Source: Granulicella sibirica
Lineage (GTDB): Bacteria > Acidobacteriota > Terriglobia > Terriglobales > Acidobacteriaceae
Assembly: GCF_004115155.1 (NCBI RefSeq)
Contig: NZ_RDSM01000001.1
Coordinates: 2,108,001-2,172,000, forward strand
Direction: 5' to 3'
Length of the DNA: 64,000 bases
Below the pieces are notes generated by a model, which saw only the letters and a program-made list of their open reading frames with translations, was not told where the DNA came from and did no database searches. Below, piece by piece: positions 41,723-50,450 of the stretch. Position 1 is the stretch's first letter. Every line of letters starts with the position of its first letter. The position numbers and the translations under genes are program-made.

Positions 41723-43447
41723 ATGATTCTCGGTCGTAGTGTGCGGGTTGGGGCGGTGACGGTTTGTGGGCTTGCTGTGCTGATGGCGGTGGACGGGTGC
41801 AAACGGCATCGCAAGACGCGGTCGAAGCCGAATACGGATGCTTATTCGCAGAAGATCGATCCGTTGGTGAAGTCGAACAAGCTGGCGTTTCTGAAGATCC
41901 CGGATATTGGTTCCTACCAGCCGCTGGTGCAGACTTTCTACGACGATCGAAATGAGGAGATCGCGTGGACGCGTGACGGCAAGCCGACGGATTCGGCGGT
42001 GGCGTTCACCAAGGCGTTCCAGGATGCGGCGAAGAAGGGGTTGAACCCTGAAGATTACGACGCGTCGCGGTGGGCAGCGCGTGTGCAGGCGCTGGGCAAA
42101 AATTCGGATGATGCCATCGCGGAGTATGACGTGGCGATGACGATCTCGGTGATGCGCTACATCTCCGACCTGCGGATTGGGCGGGTGAATCCGCAGCACT
42201 TCAACTTCGATATCAACGCGCAGGAGAAGAAGTATGACCTGCCGGAGTTCGTCTCAGATAACGCGGTTGACGGGGACGATGTGCCGAAGCTGATTGCGAC
42301 GGTCGAGCCAGATAACGATCAGTACCGGGCGACCGAGAATGCGTTGGCGAAGTATCTCGAGCTGGCGAAGCAGCAGGAGACGGGTGGGGCGCAGGCGCTG
42401 CCGGATGTTCCGAAGGCTGTGAGCGTGGGTGGGTCGTATGCGGCGGCTGACGCGCTCGCGGCCCGGTTGAAGCTCGAAGGGGATCTGGAGGATGGCGGGG
42501 CTGCCGGCGGCGCGACGTTTACCAAGGAGCTTTCGGACGGCGTGAAGAACTACCAGATGCGGCATGGCATCACGCCGGATGGGAAGCTGAGTACGCAGAC
42601 GATCGCGTCGATGAATGTGCCCCTCGCGCAAAGGGCGCTGCAGCTTTCGAGCTCACTGGAACGCTGGCGCTGGCTGCCGGGAGACTACATTAAGCCACGG
42701 TTAATGGTGAACCTGCCGGAGTTTGTGCTGCGCGGGTACGACCCGGATCACAAGCTCGACTTCACGATGAAGGTGGTGGTGGGGAAAGTCGTTGGGGAAC
42801 ATGAGACACCAGTGTTCACGCACATGATGAAGTACCTCATCTTCCGGCCGTACTGGAATGTGCCGATGAGCATCGTGAAGAAAGAGCTTGCGGCACATAT
42901 CGAGGGAAACATTGGGTACCTGGCGGCGAAGAACTTCGAAGTGACCAACAATAAGGGCGAGGTGCAGACGGGTTACACGGCCAAGCAGGTCATCCAGGGT
43001 GGCGTGATGGTGCGGGAGAAGCCGGGGCCGAAGAACTCGCTTGGGCTGGTGAAGTTCATGTTCCCGAATGAGTACGACATCTATCTGCACTCGACACCAG
43101 CGACGGAGTTGTTCAATCGCACGCGGCGCGACTTCAGCCACGGGTGTGTGCGGGTGCAGAAGCCGGATGAGCTTGCGGCGTGGGTATTGCAGGGGCAGGG
43201 TGACTGGGATCTGGATAAGGTCCAGGACGCCATGAACAACGGCAAGGATAACAACCAGGTGAACCTGAAGACGCCTCTGCCGATCGTGATCTTCTACCTG
43301 ACGGGGATCGTTGGCGAGGACGGCAAGGTGGACTTCTTCGACGACATCTACAAGTACGACGAGAAGATGCAGGAGATCCTGAAGAAGGGTCCGCCGTATC
43401 CGGAGTACAAGGAGCCGGTGAAGCCAAAGAACGGCGACACGGTTTAG
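41723..43447 (+). CDS. L,D-transpeptidase (YcbB/LdtD-like) with peptidoglycan-binding domain
   Basis: A 574-aa exported enzyme. The N-terminus has a signal-like segment with a possible lipobox (MAVDGC). Next comes the YcbB-type N-terminal domain (EEIAWTRDGKPTDSAVAF, GLNPEDYDASRW), a PG_binding_1 repeat around 255-300 (GVKNYQMRHGITPDGKLSTQTIASMNVP) and a YkuD catalytic domain from about 335 to 500 with YWNVPMSIVKKEL and the nucleophile Cys475 in SHGCVRV. It should make 3-3 cross-links in peptidoglycan or attach lipoproteins to it. A capping subdomain is indicated by the insert around 400-425. Confidence 0.92.
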   Translation: MILGRSVRVGAVTVCGLAVLMAVDGCKRHRKTRSKPNTDAYSQKIDPLVKSNKLAFLKIPDIGSYQPLVQTFYDDRNEEIAWTRDGKPTDSAVAFTKAFQDAAKKGLNPEDYDASRWAARVQALGKNSDDAIAEYDVAMTISVMRYISDLRIGRVNPQHFNFDINAQEKKYDLPEFVSDNAVDGDDVPKLIATVEPDNDQYRATENALAKYLELAKQQETGGAQALPDVPKAVSVGGSYAAADALAARLKLEGDLEDGGAAGGATFTKELSDGVKNYQMRHGITPDGKLSTQTIASMNVPLAQRALQLSSSLERWRWLPGDYIKPRLMVNLPEFVLRGYDPDHKLDFTMKVVVGKVVGEHETPVFTHMMKYLIFRPYWNVPMSIVKKELAAHIEGNIGYLAAKNFEVTNNKGEVQTGYTAKQVIQGGVMVREKPGPKNSLGLVKFMFPNEYDIYLHSTPATELFNRTRRDFSHGCVRVQKPDELAAWVLQGQGDWDLDKVQDAMNNGKDNNQVNLKTPLPIVIFYLTGIVGEDGKVDFFDDIYKYDEKMQEILKKGPPYPEYKEPVKPKNGDTV

Positions 43448-43515
43448 CGATTTCCTATGGCCTCGCCGCGTTCGATTGCGTATTTTGTTTGCAGGCAATC
43501 GAGCGTGGAGGCGAT

Positions 43516-44136
43516 GTGGAAGATCCTCGGGTAGACGCGTATATCAACAAGTCGGCCGAGTTCGCGAAGCCCATCCTGCGGCATCTGCGGAAGCTGGTTC
43601 ATAAGGCGAATGGCGAGATCGAAGAGTCGATCAAGTGGTCGCGACCGTTCTTCCTCTATCGGGGCTCGTTGATTGGAAATATGTCCGCGTTCACGGCTCA
43701 TTGCAGCTTTGGGGTGTGGGGTCCGTGGATGACGGGAGCGCTGCGCCTGGAGGGCATTACCGGCGATGGGGCAAGCGGTTCGGTGGGGCGGATTACTCGC
43801 CTTGAGGATCTGCCTTCGGATGCGGTGCTTACGGGACTGATTCGTGAGGCGATCAAGTCGCTTGAAGAGGGGAAGGCTTCTCCGAAGGCGGAGAAGAGGG
43901 TGCCGCGGAAGGCGGCGAAGGCGGAGCTCATGGTTCCCGAGGACTTTGCGAGCGCGCTGGCGAAGACCGGAGGGGCGACGGAGAACTTCTCGGGCATGGC
44001 GCAGAGCTGCCGGAAGGAGTACCTGGAGTGGATCACCGAGGCTAAGCGGGCGGAGACGCGGGGCAAGCGGATCGTGCAGGCGGTGACGTGGATCGCCGAA
44101 GGGAAGAAGCGGAATTGGAAGTACGAAAGCCGCTGA
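43516..44136 (+). CDS. YdeI/OmpD-associated family protein (DUF1801-type)
   Basis: A 206-aa protein. The first half (YINKSAEFAKPILRHLRKLV, ESIKWSRPFFLYRG) is the YdhG/DUF1801 fold. The second half (VPEDFASALAKTGGATENFSG, SCRKEYLEWITEAKRAETRGKRI) is the OmdA domain of YdeI-like proteins. Members are small, cytoplasmic and of uncertain function; YdeI of E. coli is linked to peptide resistance. I use GTG 43516, four bases after a GGAGG at 43507-43511, although a TTG at 43489 is in frame. Confidence 0.85.
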   Translation: MEDPRVDAYINKSAEFAKPILRHLRKLVHKANGEIEESIKWSRPFFLYRGSLIGNMSAFTAHCSFGVWGPWMTGALRLEGITGDGASGSVGRITRLEDLPSDAVLTGLIREAIKSLEEGKASPKAEKRVPRKAAKAELMVPEDFASALAKTGGATENFSGMAQSCRKEYLEWITEAKRAETRGKRIVQAVTWIAEGKKRNWKYESR

Positions 44137-44295
44137 GGTTCCTGTTTTCGCAAGGCAAGGCGTGCGGGGGATTTCGGTGCTATTGGTCAGACCTGACGGA
44201 GCGATCTGGATCCGCTGAGTGCCGCAAGTGGCGCTTAATGGGATGATCGCGGGGGTTTGGACGGACCAATCGGCAAGGAAAAACAGTTTTCTGGT

Positions 44296-44325
44296 TGACA
44301 TTTCTCGTTTGGCCTCGCTATATTC
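44296..44325 (+). promoter_or_regulatory. Sigma-70-type promoter of TonB-dependent receptor 2
   Basis: TTGACA at 44296-44301 and TATATT at 44320-44325 with an 18-bp spacer, about 83 bp upstream of the receptor ATG. The -35 is a perfect consensus. It lies in a 272-bp intergenic region, the best-looking promoter in the window. Confidence 0.7.
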
Positions 44326-44408
44326 CGCTCCGCACTGAAGAGCTCTGTTTTTCAGAAGCGAACCCGAAGCGTGGGTCGCCCTAGAAGCTACGTGCATGGA
44401 GCAGGACT

Positions 44409-47400
44409 ATGAAAAGCAACCGCGCACTCTCTATCCTTCGTCGCATGAGCCTCGGCTCTGCCGCACTGCTGGCCCCAGTGCTCGTCTCGTCCCCCATTTT
44501 GGTTCCAAGCGCGTATGCGCAGACGGCCGGCGCGGGCAATATCCAGGGAACCGTCACGGATCCGACTGGCGCCGTCATCCCGGGAGCGCAGGTCACCGCG
44601 ACCGAAACGTCCACGCAAGTGGCTCACGTGGCTACGACCGATGCTGCCGGGGTGTACACCTTCCCGAACCTGGTCGTCGGAACGTACTCCATTACGGTGG
44701 TGGCCACCGGCTTCCAGACTTACAGCAGCACGGGCAACGTGCTCGAAGTCGGAAGCAGCATCTCGGTGAACGCCGGGATGACGGTGGGCACATCGGAACA
44801 GCGGGTTGAGGTTCATTCGGAAGGCCTGGCGCTGCAGACCGAGGACGTCTCGTTCAAACAGACGGTCGACTCACAGACGCTGACGGAGATGCCGCTGAAT
44901 GGCCGGCAGATGACGGCTCTGATTACACTCTCGGGTGGATCGACCCCGGCGCCGGCCGGCGATTTTACGGGCAGCAAATACTCGTACCAGACAATCGCAG
45001 TTTCGGTCGCCGGTTCGGGCGGCAACACCACGCAGTGGAAGCTCGACGGTGGAGATAACAACGACTACATGGCGAATGGCAACCTGCCTTTCCCCTTCCC
45101 CGATGCGGTCAGCCAGTTTTCGGTGGAGTCCTCGGCGCTTGGCGCGGCGGAGGGAGAGCACTCAGGCGGTCTGGTCAACGTGGTCACGCGTTCCGGCACG
45201 AACAAGTTCCACGGCTCGGCGTTTGAGTTCCTTCGCAATAACTACCTGAACGCAACCGGCTTCTTCTCCACCTGCAAACCCGTTGCACCGGCGACGACCT
45301 GCAGCGCGAAGGATACGCTGCACCAGAACCAGTATGGCGGCACCTTCGGTGGCTATATCAAGAAGGACAAGCTCTTTGCCTTTGCCGGGTATCAACGGAC
45401 GTCGAACAAACAGTCGCAGGCCGCTACCAGCGCCAATGTACCGTCGCAGGCTAACCTCGCGGGGGATTTCTCGGCGAGCGATCCGAGCGTTCAACTGGTG
45501 AATCCGCTGACCGGCGTGGCGCTGCCGGGTAACAAGATCAATCCCGCGCTGTTCAACCCACAGGCACTTGCGCTGGCGAAGTATCTGCCCACCACCACGG
45601 ACCCGCTCGGTTTTGTCAGCTACCAGATTCCTCTCCAGATCGGTGACAACCAGTTCGTGACGCGTGTCGACTGGACCATCAACAACAAGAACAATCTCTA
45701 CGCCCGCTACTTCATCGACGGTTATCAGGCGCCCGCCTTCTTCTCGCCGACGAATATCCTCATCACGACGCAGTCGGGTAACTCGCAGCGCGTTCAGAGC
45801 TTCACGCTTGGCGAGGACTATGCGCTCAGTGCGAAGACCGTCAATTCGGCACACATCACGGTTTCCCGTCGCCGCAACAATCGCGGTTATGCCGCAAGCG
45901 ACATCAATGCAACGACACTCGGCGTCAATGCGTTCCAGGGTGTGCCGAACGGGCTCTATGTCGCGGTGGCGAACAAGTTCACCCTCGGCGGCGGAGGTAA
46001 CTCGGTCTCGCACTTCAACGATAACTTCCTGGCCTTCGAAGAACTCGTGACCATGCTGCGCGGCAAGCACCAGATCGTCATCGGTGGCGAGATCGTGCAT
46101 AACCAACTCAACATCTCTAATGCCTATAACTCGAACGGTATTTTCACCTTCGGGGGCAGCTTGAACTACAGCGTCAATGGTCCCAACGGTGGAACCAAGA
46201 CCGGCGCCGATAACAACCTCGACTTCCTGATGGGAGCGATGAACTCCTTCGAGCAGAGCAAATTCCAAGGGAACGCCCTGCGCGGAAATATCCCCAGCAT
46301 CTACGTGCAGGACACCTTCCATGCCACCAAGCAACTGACCATCGTTGCCGGCCTGCGCTGGGCTCCGGAGTTCATGCCTGTTGACTTCTTCAACCGCGGC
46401 ACCATCTTCGACCTTGCCTCGTTTATAGCGGGCAAGACCAGCAGTGTTTATCCCAGCGCTCCGGCCGGAACGTTCTACTACGGCGATCCTGGCGTGTCTC
46501 GCCAGTTCACCCAGAACTCGCCCTGGCAGTTCACGCCGAACCTTGGCCTTGCCTATGACCTTACCGGCGACGGCAAGACGGTTGTCCGCGCGGGCGCCAC
46601 CTATATCTACGACGAGGTGAACTACTTCACCGGTCAACGCAACCAGCAGAACCCACCCTTTGCCACGGACATCAAGCAGCAGCCAACCGCGAACTCGGGA
46701 CCAATCAGCTTCACAAATCCCTGGTCGGCCGGTACGTCGACGTCCAATCCGTTCCCGCAACCCGCGATCCCCATGCCTGCGAGCGCGCAGTTCTTCGCGC
46801 AGTCGCAGTACATCGTGCTGCCCGTGAAATATCATCCTTCGGCCACGATGCAGTGGACGGCAAGCGTGCAGCACGGGTTCAGCCACGGCTGGCAGTTGCA
46901 GGTGGACTACGTCGGGAACAAGACAAGTCACATTCCCCTGGGTCTTCCGATCAGCCCTGCGGTGTACGTCCCTGGCGTATGGGGGGCGAACAACACGGGA
47001 TGCGCGGGTGTCGTGACCACCGGACCCGCGGGGAAGAACGGCGTGGCCGGACAGCCCTGCTCGACGACCGCGAACTCGGCGCAGCGTTACCTGCTCACGC
47101 AACTCAACCCACTCCAGGGCAACCAGTATGCAGGCGGAAACCAGTCGGCGCTCGTCGGGGACAAGGGAACGGGTAACTACAACGGACTCATCACGACAGT
47201 GCAGCACCGGCTCTCGTCGACCTTCAGCCTTCTCTTCAACCACACCTACTCGAAGTGCCTGAACAACGCCGATGCCAACGGCGATCTCGCCGGTTCCTCT
47301 GTCGAGAACCCGAACAACCCCGCTCTGGACTATGGCCCGTGCGGTGCGGACTTTCGCCACGTCGAGAACCTCGTGCTGATCGTACGCAGCAACTTTAACC

Positions 47401-47930
47401 TTGGGAATCGCTATGCCAAGCTTGCGATCAACAACTGGGAGTTTGCTCCGTTGACCCACATCATCAGCGGTGCGCCCTTCAACGTCACGTCCGGTACCGA
47501 TGTTTCCCTTACTGCAGTCACGCTCGATCGCCCGAACCTTGTGCCCGGTGCCAAGCCCTATACCCGCACCGTCATCCGCTCCGGCTCGGGCGGGGCAAAC
47601 CGCAACTATCTCAACCCGCTTGCCTTCTGCCCGAGCGCACTCAACGCGAACTGCGCCCAGGGGCCGGCCGCCGGCACCTTCGGGAACATCGGCCGCAACG
47701 CCTTCCGCGGACCGACGAACTATCAGTTCGATGCGCAGATCTCTCGCGTCTTCCCTATCCATGAGAGCCTCAATGCGACGTTCCGTCTTGAAGCCTTCAA
47801 CGTCCTCAATCACCCCAACCTCGGCAATCCCACGAGCAGCACGGCGTCGACGACCTTCGGACAGACCTCGACTCTTGCCAGCGGCTCTAACCCACGTCTC
47901 TTTCAGGCTTCAGTGAAGATTGCCTTCTGA
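44409..47930 (+). CDS. Oar-type TonB-dependent receptor with carboxypeptidase-regulatory-like domain (2)
   Basis: A 1173-aa outer-membrane receptor: signal peptide ending SAYAQ at 38, a carboxypeptidase-regulatory-like domain (IQGTVTDPTGAVIPGAQV ... VGTYSITVVATGFQTY), a plug with MPLNGRQMTALITLSGG, KLDGGDNNDYMANGN and SGGLVNVVTRSGTN, and a barrel with GVLR-like repeats, FTPNLGLAYDLTGDGK, and LLFNHTYSKCLNNAD, ending FQASVKIAF. It probably imports an oligomeric sugar for the following oxidoreductase, DUF6807 and glycosidase-like genes (inference from context). A strong promoter lies upstream, and a 12-bp hairpin starts 12 bp past the stop. Confidence 0.92.
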   Translation: MKSNRALSILRRMSLGSAALLAPVLVSSPILVPSAYAQTAGAGNIQGTVTDPTGAVIPGAQVTATETSTQVAHVATTDAAGVYTFPNLVVGTYSITVVATGFQTYSSTGNVLEVGSSISVNAGMTVGTSEQRVEVHSEGLALQTEDVSFKQTVDSQTLTEMPLNGRQMTALITLSGGSTPAPAGDFTGSKYSYQTIAVSVAGSGGNTTQWKLDGGDNNDYMANGNLPFPFPDAVSQFSVESSALGAAEGEHSGGLVNVVTRSGTNKFHGSAFEFLRNNYLNATGFFSTCKPVAPATTCSAKDTLHQNQYGGTFGGYIKKDKLFAFAGYQRTSNKQSQAATSANVPSQANLAGDFSASDPSVQLVNPLTGVALPGNKINPALFNPQALALAKYLPTTTDPLGFVSYQIPLQIGDNQFVTRVDWTINNKNNLYARYFIDGYQAPAFFSPTNILITTQSGNSQRVQSFTLGEDYALSAKTVNSAHITVSRRRNNRGYAASDINATTLGVNAFQGVPNGLYVAVANKFTLGGGGNSVSHFNDNFLAFEELVTMLRGKHQIVIGGEIVHNQLNISNAYNSNGIFTFGGSLNYSVNGPNGGTKTGADNNLDFLMGAMNSFEQSKFQGNALRGNIPSIYVQDTFHATKQLTIVAGLRWAPEFMPVDFFNRGTIFDLASFIAGKTSSVYPSAPAGTFYYGDPGVSRQFTQNSPWQFTPNLGLAYDLTGDGKTVVRAGATYIYDEVNYFTGQRNQQNPPFATDIKQQPTANSGPISFTNPWSAGTSTSNPFPQPAIPMPASAQFFAQSQYIVLPVKYHPSATMQWTASVQHGFSHGWQLQVDYVGNKTSHIPLGLPISPAVYVPGVWGANNTGCAGVVTTGPAGKNGVAGQPCSTTANSAQRYLLTQLNPLQGNQYAGGNQSALVGDKGTGNYNGLITTVQHRLSSTFSLLFNHTYSKCLNNADANGDLAGSSVENPNNPALDYGPCGADFRHVENLVLIVRSNFNLGNRYAKLAINNWEFAPLTHIISGAPFNVTSGTDVSLTAVTLDRPNLVPGAKPYTRTVIRSGSGGANRNYLNPLAFCPSALNANCAQGPAAGTFGNIGRNAFRGPTNYQFDAQISRVFPIHESLNATFRLEAFNVLNHPNLGNPTSSTASTTFGQTSTLASGSNPRLFQASVKIAF

Positions 47931-47941
47931 TGAAACTTTTC

Positions 47942-47973
47942 ACCTTCTCCTCTAGTACCCAAGAGGAGAAGGT
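47942..47973 (+). terminator. Strong hairpin after TonB-dependent receptor 2
   Basis: A perfect 12-bp stem (ACCTTCTCCTCT and its complement) with an 8-nt loop, 12 bp past the receptor stop. The trailing ATCTTTA is only mildly T-rich, so it may be a terminator, an attenuating hairpin or a 3'-end stabiliser that reduces expression of the following operon relative to the receptor. Confidence 0.6.
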
Positions 47974-48022
47974 ATCTTTAGCCGCATCCACGACACAACG
48001 ACTTGAGTTCAGGAGATTCCCG

Positions 48023-49381
48023 ATGAAGGAACAGGAAAGCAATCGCAGAGACTTTTTGAAGGCAGCTGGAGCCGCGGCTGCGGGCGTCGCGGTCACCGGC
48101 TGGACGGCGCAAAGCTATGCGGCGATTCCGGGCGCGAACGATCGCGTGCGGACGGCCATCGTCGGATGCGGTGACCGCATGAAGCAGGCGCTTGTGCCCG
48201 CGTTCATGGCGAACTGCAGCGATATGAACTTCGAGTTCGTTGCCGTCTCGGATATCTGGAGCATGCGCCGCGACCAGGGCGCTGCGATGCTCTCGCAAAA
48301 GAGCGGCAAGAAGGTCGATGCGGTTCGCAATAACGATGAGTTATACGCTCGCAAAGACGTCGATGCGGTTTTGATTGCGACGGCTGACTTTCAGCACGCA
48401 CAGCATGGTGCCGAGGCGGTGAACGCAGGACGCGACGCCTACGTCGAGAAGCCCACCGCGCACTCCATGGCCGATGCGCGGCTCTTCCGCGATGCCGTGC
48501 ATAAGACCGGGAAGATCGTGCAGGTCGGCACGCAGCGACGCAGCACGCCGAGTTATATGAAGGCGTATGAGTACATCCAGAGCGGCGCGTTCGGAGACCT
48601 CGTCTCGGTTGAGCTGGTTTGGAACGTGAACCAGCCCGGACGATGGCGGCGCCCTGATGCGGTGCCCTTGTTGAAGGAGCAGGACACGGACTGGAAGCGC
48701 TATCTGCTCAACGAACCATACGAGCCGTTCGATGCGCGGAAGTACCTCGAGTTCCGCTTGTTCTGGCCTTACTCCTCGGGTCTTCCCGACCAGTGGCTCG
48801 TCCACCAGATCGATACCGTTCACTGGTTCACGGGTCTCCCGCATCCGCGCAGCGTCGTCGCAAATGGTGGCATCTATGCGTGGAAGGATGGCCGGCGCAA
48901 CTGGGATACGATGACGGCGGTCTTCGACTATGGTCCGCTGGATGATATGTCGAAGGGCTTCCAGGTCGTCTTCTCATCGCGGCAGAATAACTCGGCCGAT
49001 GGCGTGAAGGAGTTGTACTACTCGACCGGCGGCATGCTCAACATGGATACACAGATGGTGACGCCTGAAGGTGGCCTGACGGCGAAGTATGCGGGCGAGA
49101 TGAAGATGGAGCCGAAGTTGCTCAAAAGCTTTTCGCTGGCGGAGAAGGTGGAGAAGGTTTCAACCGATGCGAACACCGGCTCGGGCGATCCGCAGACGGG
49201 CGCGAACATGCGTAACTGGATGGAGTGCGTGCGCTCGCGCAAAACGCCGAACGCGAGCATCGAGGCGGGTTATAACCACTCCGTCGCGCTATGCATGTGC
49301 ATTGCGGCGATGCAGACCGGCACCAAGGTGACGTTCGACGATAAGACGCAGCAGGTGGTCGCCGGAGGCAAGCATGTTTAG
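48023..49381 (+). CDS. Tat-exported Gfo/Idh/MocA family oxidoreductase
   Basis: A 452-aa enzyme with a Tat signal: NRRDFLKAAGAAAAGVAV, cleavage probably after SYAA. The Rossmann domain has RTAIVGCGDR with a broken third glycine (usually G-x-G-x-x-G), then DAVLIATADFQHAQHG and the cofactor motif VEKPTAHSMADARLF. The second domain ends in PNASIEAGYNHSVALCMCIAAMQTG. Tat-exported members act on sugars in the periplasm with a tightly bound nicotinamide cofactor. Start 48023 is preceded by AGGAGA. Its last 8 bases overlap the DUF6807 gene, so the two are translationally coupled. Confidence 0.9.
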   Translation: MKEQESNRRDFLKAAGAAAAGVAVTGWTAQSYAAIPGANDRVRTAIVGCGDRMKQALVPAFMANCSDMNFEFVAVSDIWSMRRDQGAAMLSQKSGKKVDAVRNNDELYARKDVDAVLIATADFQHAQHGAEAVNAGRDAYVEKPTAHSMADARLFRDAVHKTGKIVQVGTQRRSTPSYMKAYEYIQSGAFGDLVSVELVWNVNQPGRWRRPDAVPLLKEQDTDWKRYLLNEPYEPFDARKYLEFRLFWPYSSGLPDQWLVHQIDTVHWFTGLPHPRSVVANGGIYAWKDGRRNWDTMTAVFDYGPLDDMSKGFQVVFSSRQNNSADGVKELYYSTGGMLNMDTQMVTPEGGLTAKYAGEMKMEPKLLKSFSLAEKVEKVSTDANTGSGDPQTGANMRNWMECVRSRKTPNASIEAGYNHSVALCMCIAAMQTGTKVTFDDKTQQVVAGGKHV

Positions 49382-50402
49382 GGCTTTGTGCCTCGCAGCG
49401 GTGGCGTTCTCCTTTGCGGGGTTAATGGCTGGAGGACAGGTGAAGGTCACGCCAGATGAGGCCAATCGCAAAGTCGATATAACGATCGACGGGCAACGCT
49501 TCACGTCGTACGTGTGGCCGACGTCGCTGAAGAAGCCCGTGCTGTATCCCCTGGTCGCGCCCGATGGCGTGACTGTCACGCGCGGCTATCCGCTGGAGCC
49601 GCGGCCCGGCGAACGCGTCGATCACCCACATCATGCGGGAATGTGGTTCAACTATGGCAACGTGAATGGCTTCGACTTCTGGAATAACTCGGACGCCATC
49701 AAGGAAGCGGATCGCGGCAAGATGGGCACGATCCGGATGGAGAAGATCGTGTCCACGAAGAGCGGCAAGGATCGTGGCGAGTTAGTGGTTGAAAGTGTGT
49801 GGAAGACGGGTAAGGGAGATGATCTTCTGAAAGAAGAGGACACGTTCGTCTTCATGAAGCGTGGCGATGCCCGCATCATCGACCGCGTGACAACGCTGAA
49901 GGCGCTCGATAAGGCCGTGTTCCACGACGACAAAGAGGGCGTGCTCGGCATACGCGTGGCGCATTTCCTCGAATCTCCGACAGAGAAAGGCGGGACGTTT
50001 GCCGATGCAAGCGGGCGCCCCACAACCGTGTCGACTGCCGATACGACGGGAGCTACCGGCATCTACCGGACGAGCGAGGGCAAGGAAGGGGATGCGGTCT
50101 GGAGTACGCGCGGGCGCTGGTGTTCGCTGACCGGAACGAATGCCGATGGCAAGACGGAGACAATCGCCATCCTTGATCACAAGGGGAACCCGGGCTACCC
50201 GACTTACTGGCATGCACGCGGATATGGGTTGTTCGCCGCGAATACGCTCGGCGATCACATCTTCGATCCCAAGGCCCCGCAGCATGACTTCACCATCGAG
50301 AAGGGGCAGAGCGCTACCTTCAAATACAGGGTGATTCTTTTTGCGCACGCGGCTGGTAAGGACGAGATGAACCGCGAAAGCGATGCCTACGAGAGTAGGT
50401 AG
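49374..50402 (+). CDS. Secreted DUF6807 (PmoA-like) family protein
   Basis: A 342-aa exported protein with a signal peptide (ALCLAAVAFSFAGLMAG). The DUF6807 family, annotated PmoA for historical reasons, shows DHPHHAGMWFNYGNVNGFDFWN (His-rich central motif), GVLGIRVAHFLE, and GNPGYPTYWHARGYGLFAANTLG. Members are found next to Gfo/Idh enzymes in planctomycetes, verrucomicrobia and acidobacteria and are thought to act on sugars, although the true activity is unknown; there is no reason to suppose methane oxidation. Coupled by overlap to the oxidoreductase. Confidence 0.82.
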   Translation: MFRALCLAAVAFSFAGLMAGGQVKVTPDEANRKVDITIDGQRFTSYVWPTSLKKPVLYPLVAPDGVTVTRGYPLEPRPGERVDHPHHAGMWFNYGNVNGFDFWNNSDAIKEADRGKMGTIRMEKIVSTKSGKDRGELVVESVWKTGKGDDLLKEEDTFVFMKRGDARIIDRVTTLKALDKAVFHDDKEGVLGIRVAHFLESPTEKGGTFADASGRPTTVSTADTTGATGIYRTSEGKEGDAVWSTRGRWCSLTGTNADGKTETIAILDHKGNPGYPTYWHARGYGLFAANTLGDHIFDPKAPQHDFTIEKGQSATFKYRVILFAHAAGKDEMNRESDAYESR

Positions 50403-50450
50403 CAGGGCAGGGAGTAGCGAAGAGGCAGTAGGGAGTAGAAGGCGGTGGTA
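50402..50450. repeat. Dispersed intergenic repeat family B, copy 2
   Basis: GGCAGGGAGTAGCGA ... GGGAGTAGAAGGC, directly abutting the stop of the DUF6807 gene and the end of the opposing glycosidase-like gene. Shares both ends with the copies at 15129-15171 and 52931-52976. Confidence 0.65.

Noticed and set aside
45162..47813. Very long open frame on the minus strand antisense to TonB-dependent receptor 2
   Set aside because: The translation is Arg/Glu-rich and has no recognisable domain, typical of an antisense shadow in GC-rich DNA; the plus-strand protein is strongly supported.
49374..50402. Methane monooxygenase subunit A
   Set aside because: The PmoA label on this family is historical; the protein has a signal peptide and beta-rich body, lacks the membrane helices of particulate methane monooxygenase, and sits in a sugar-related locus.
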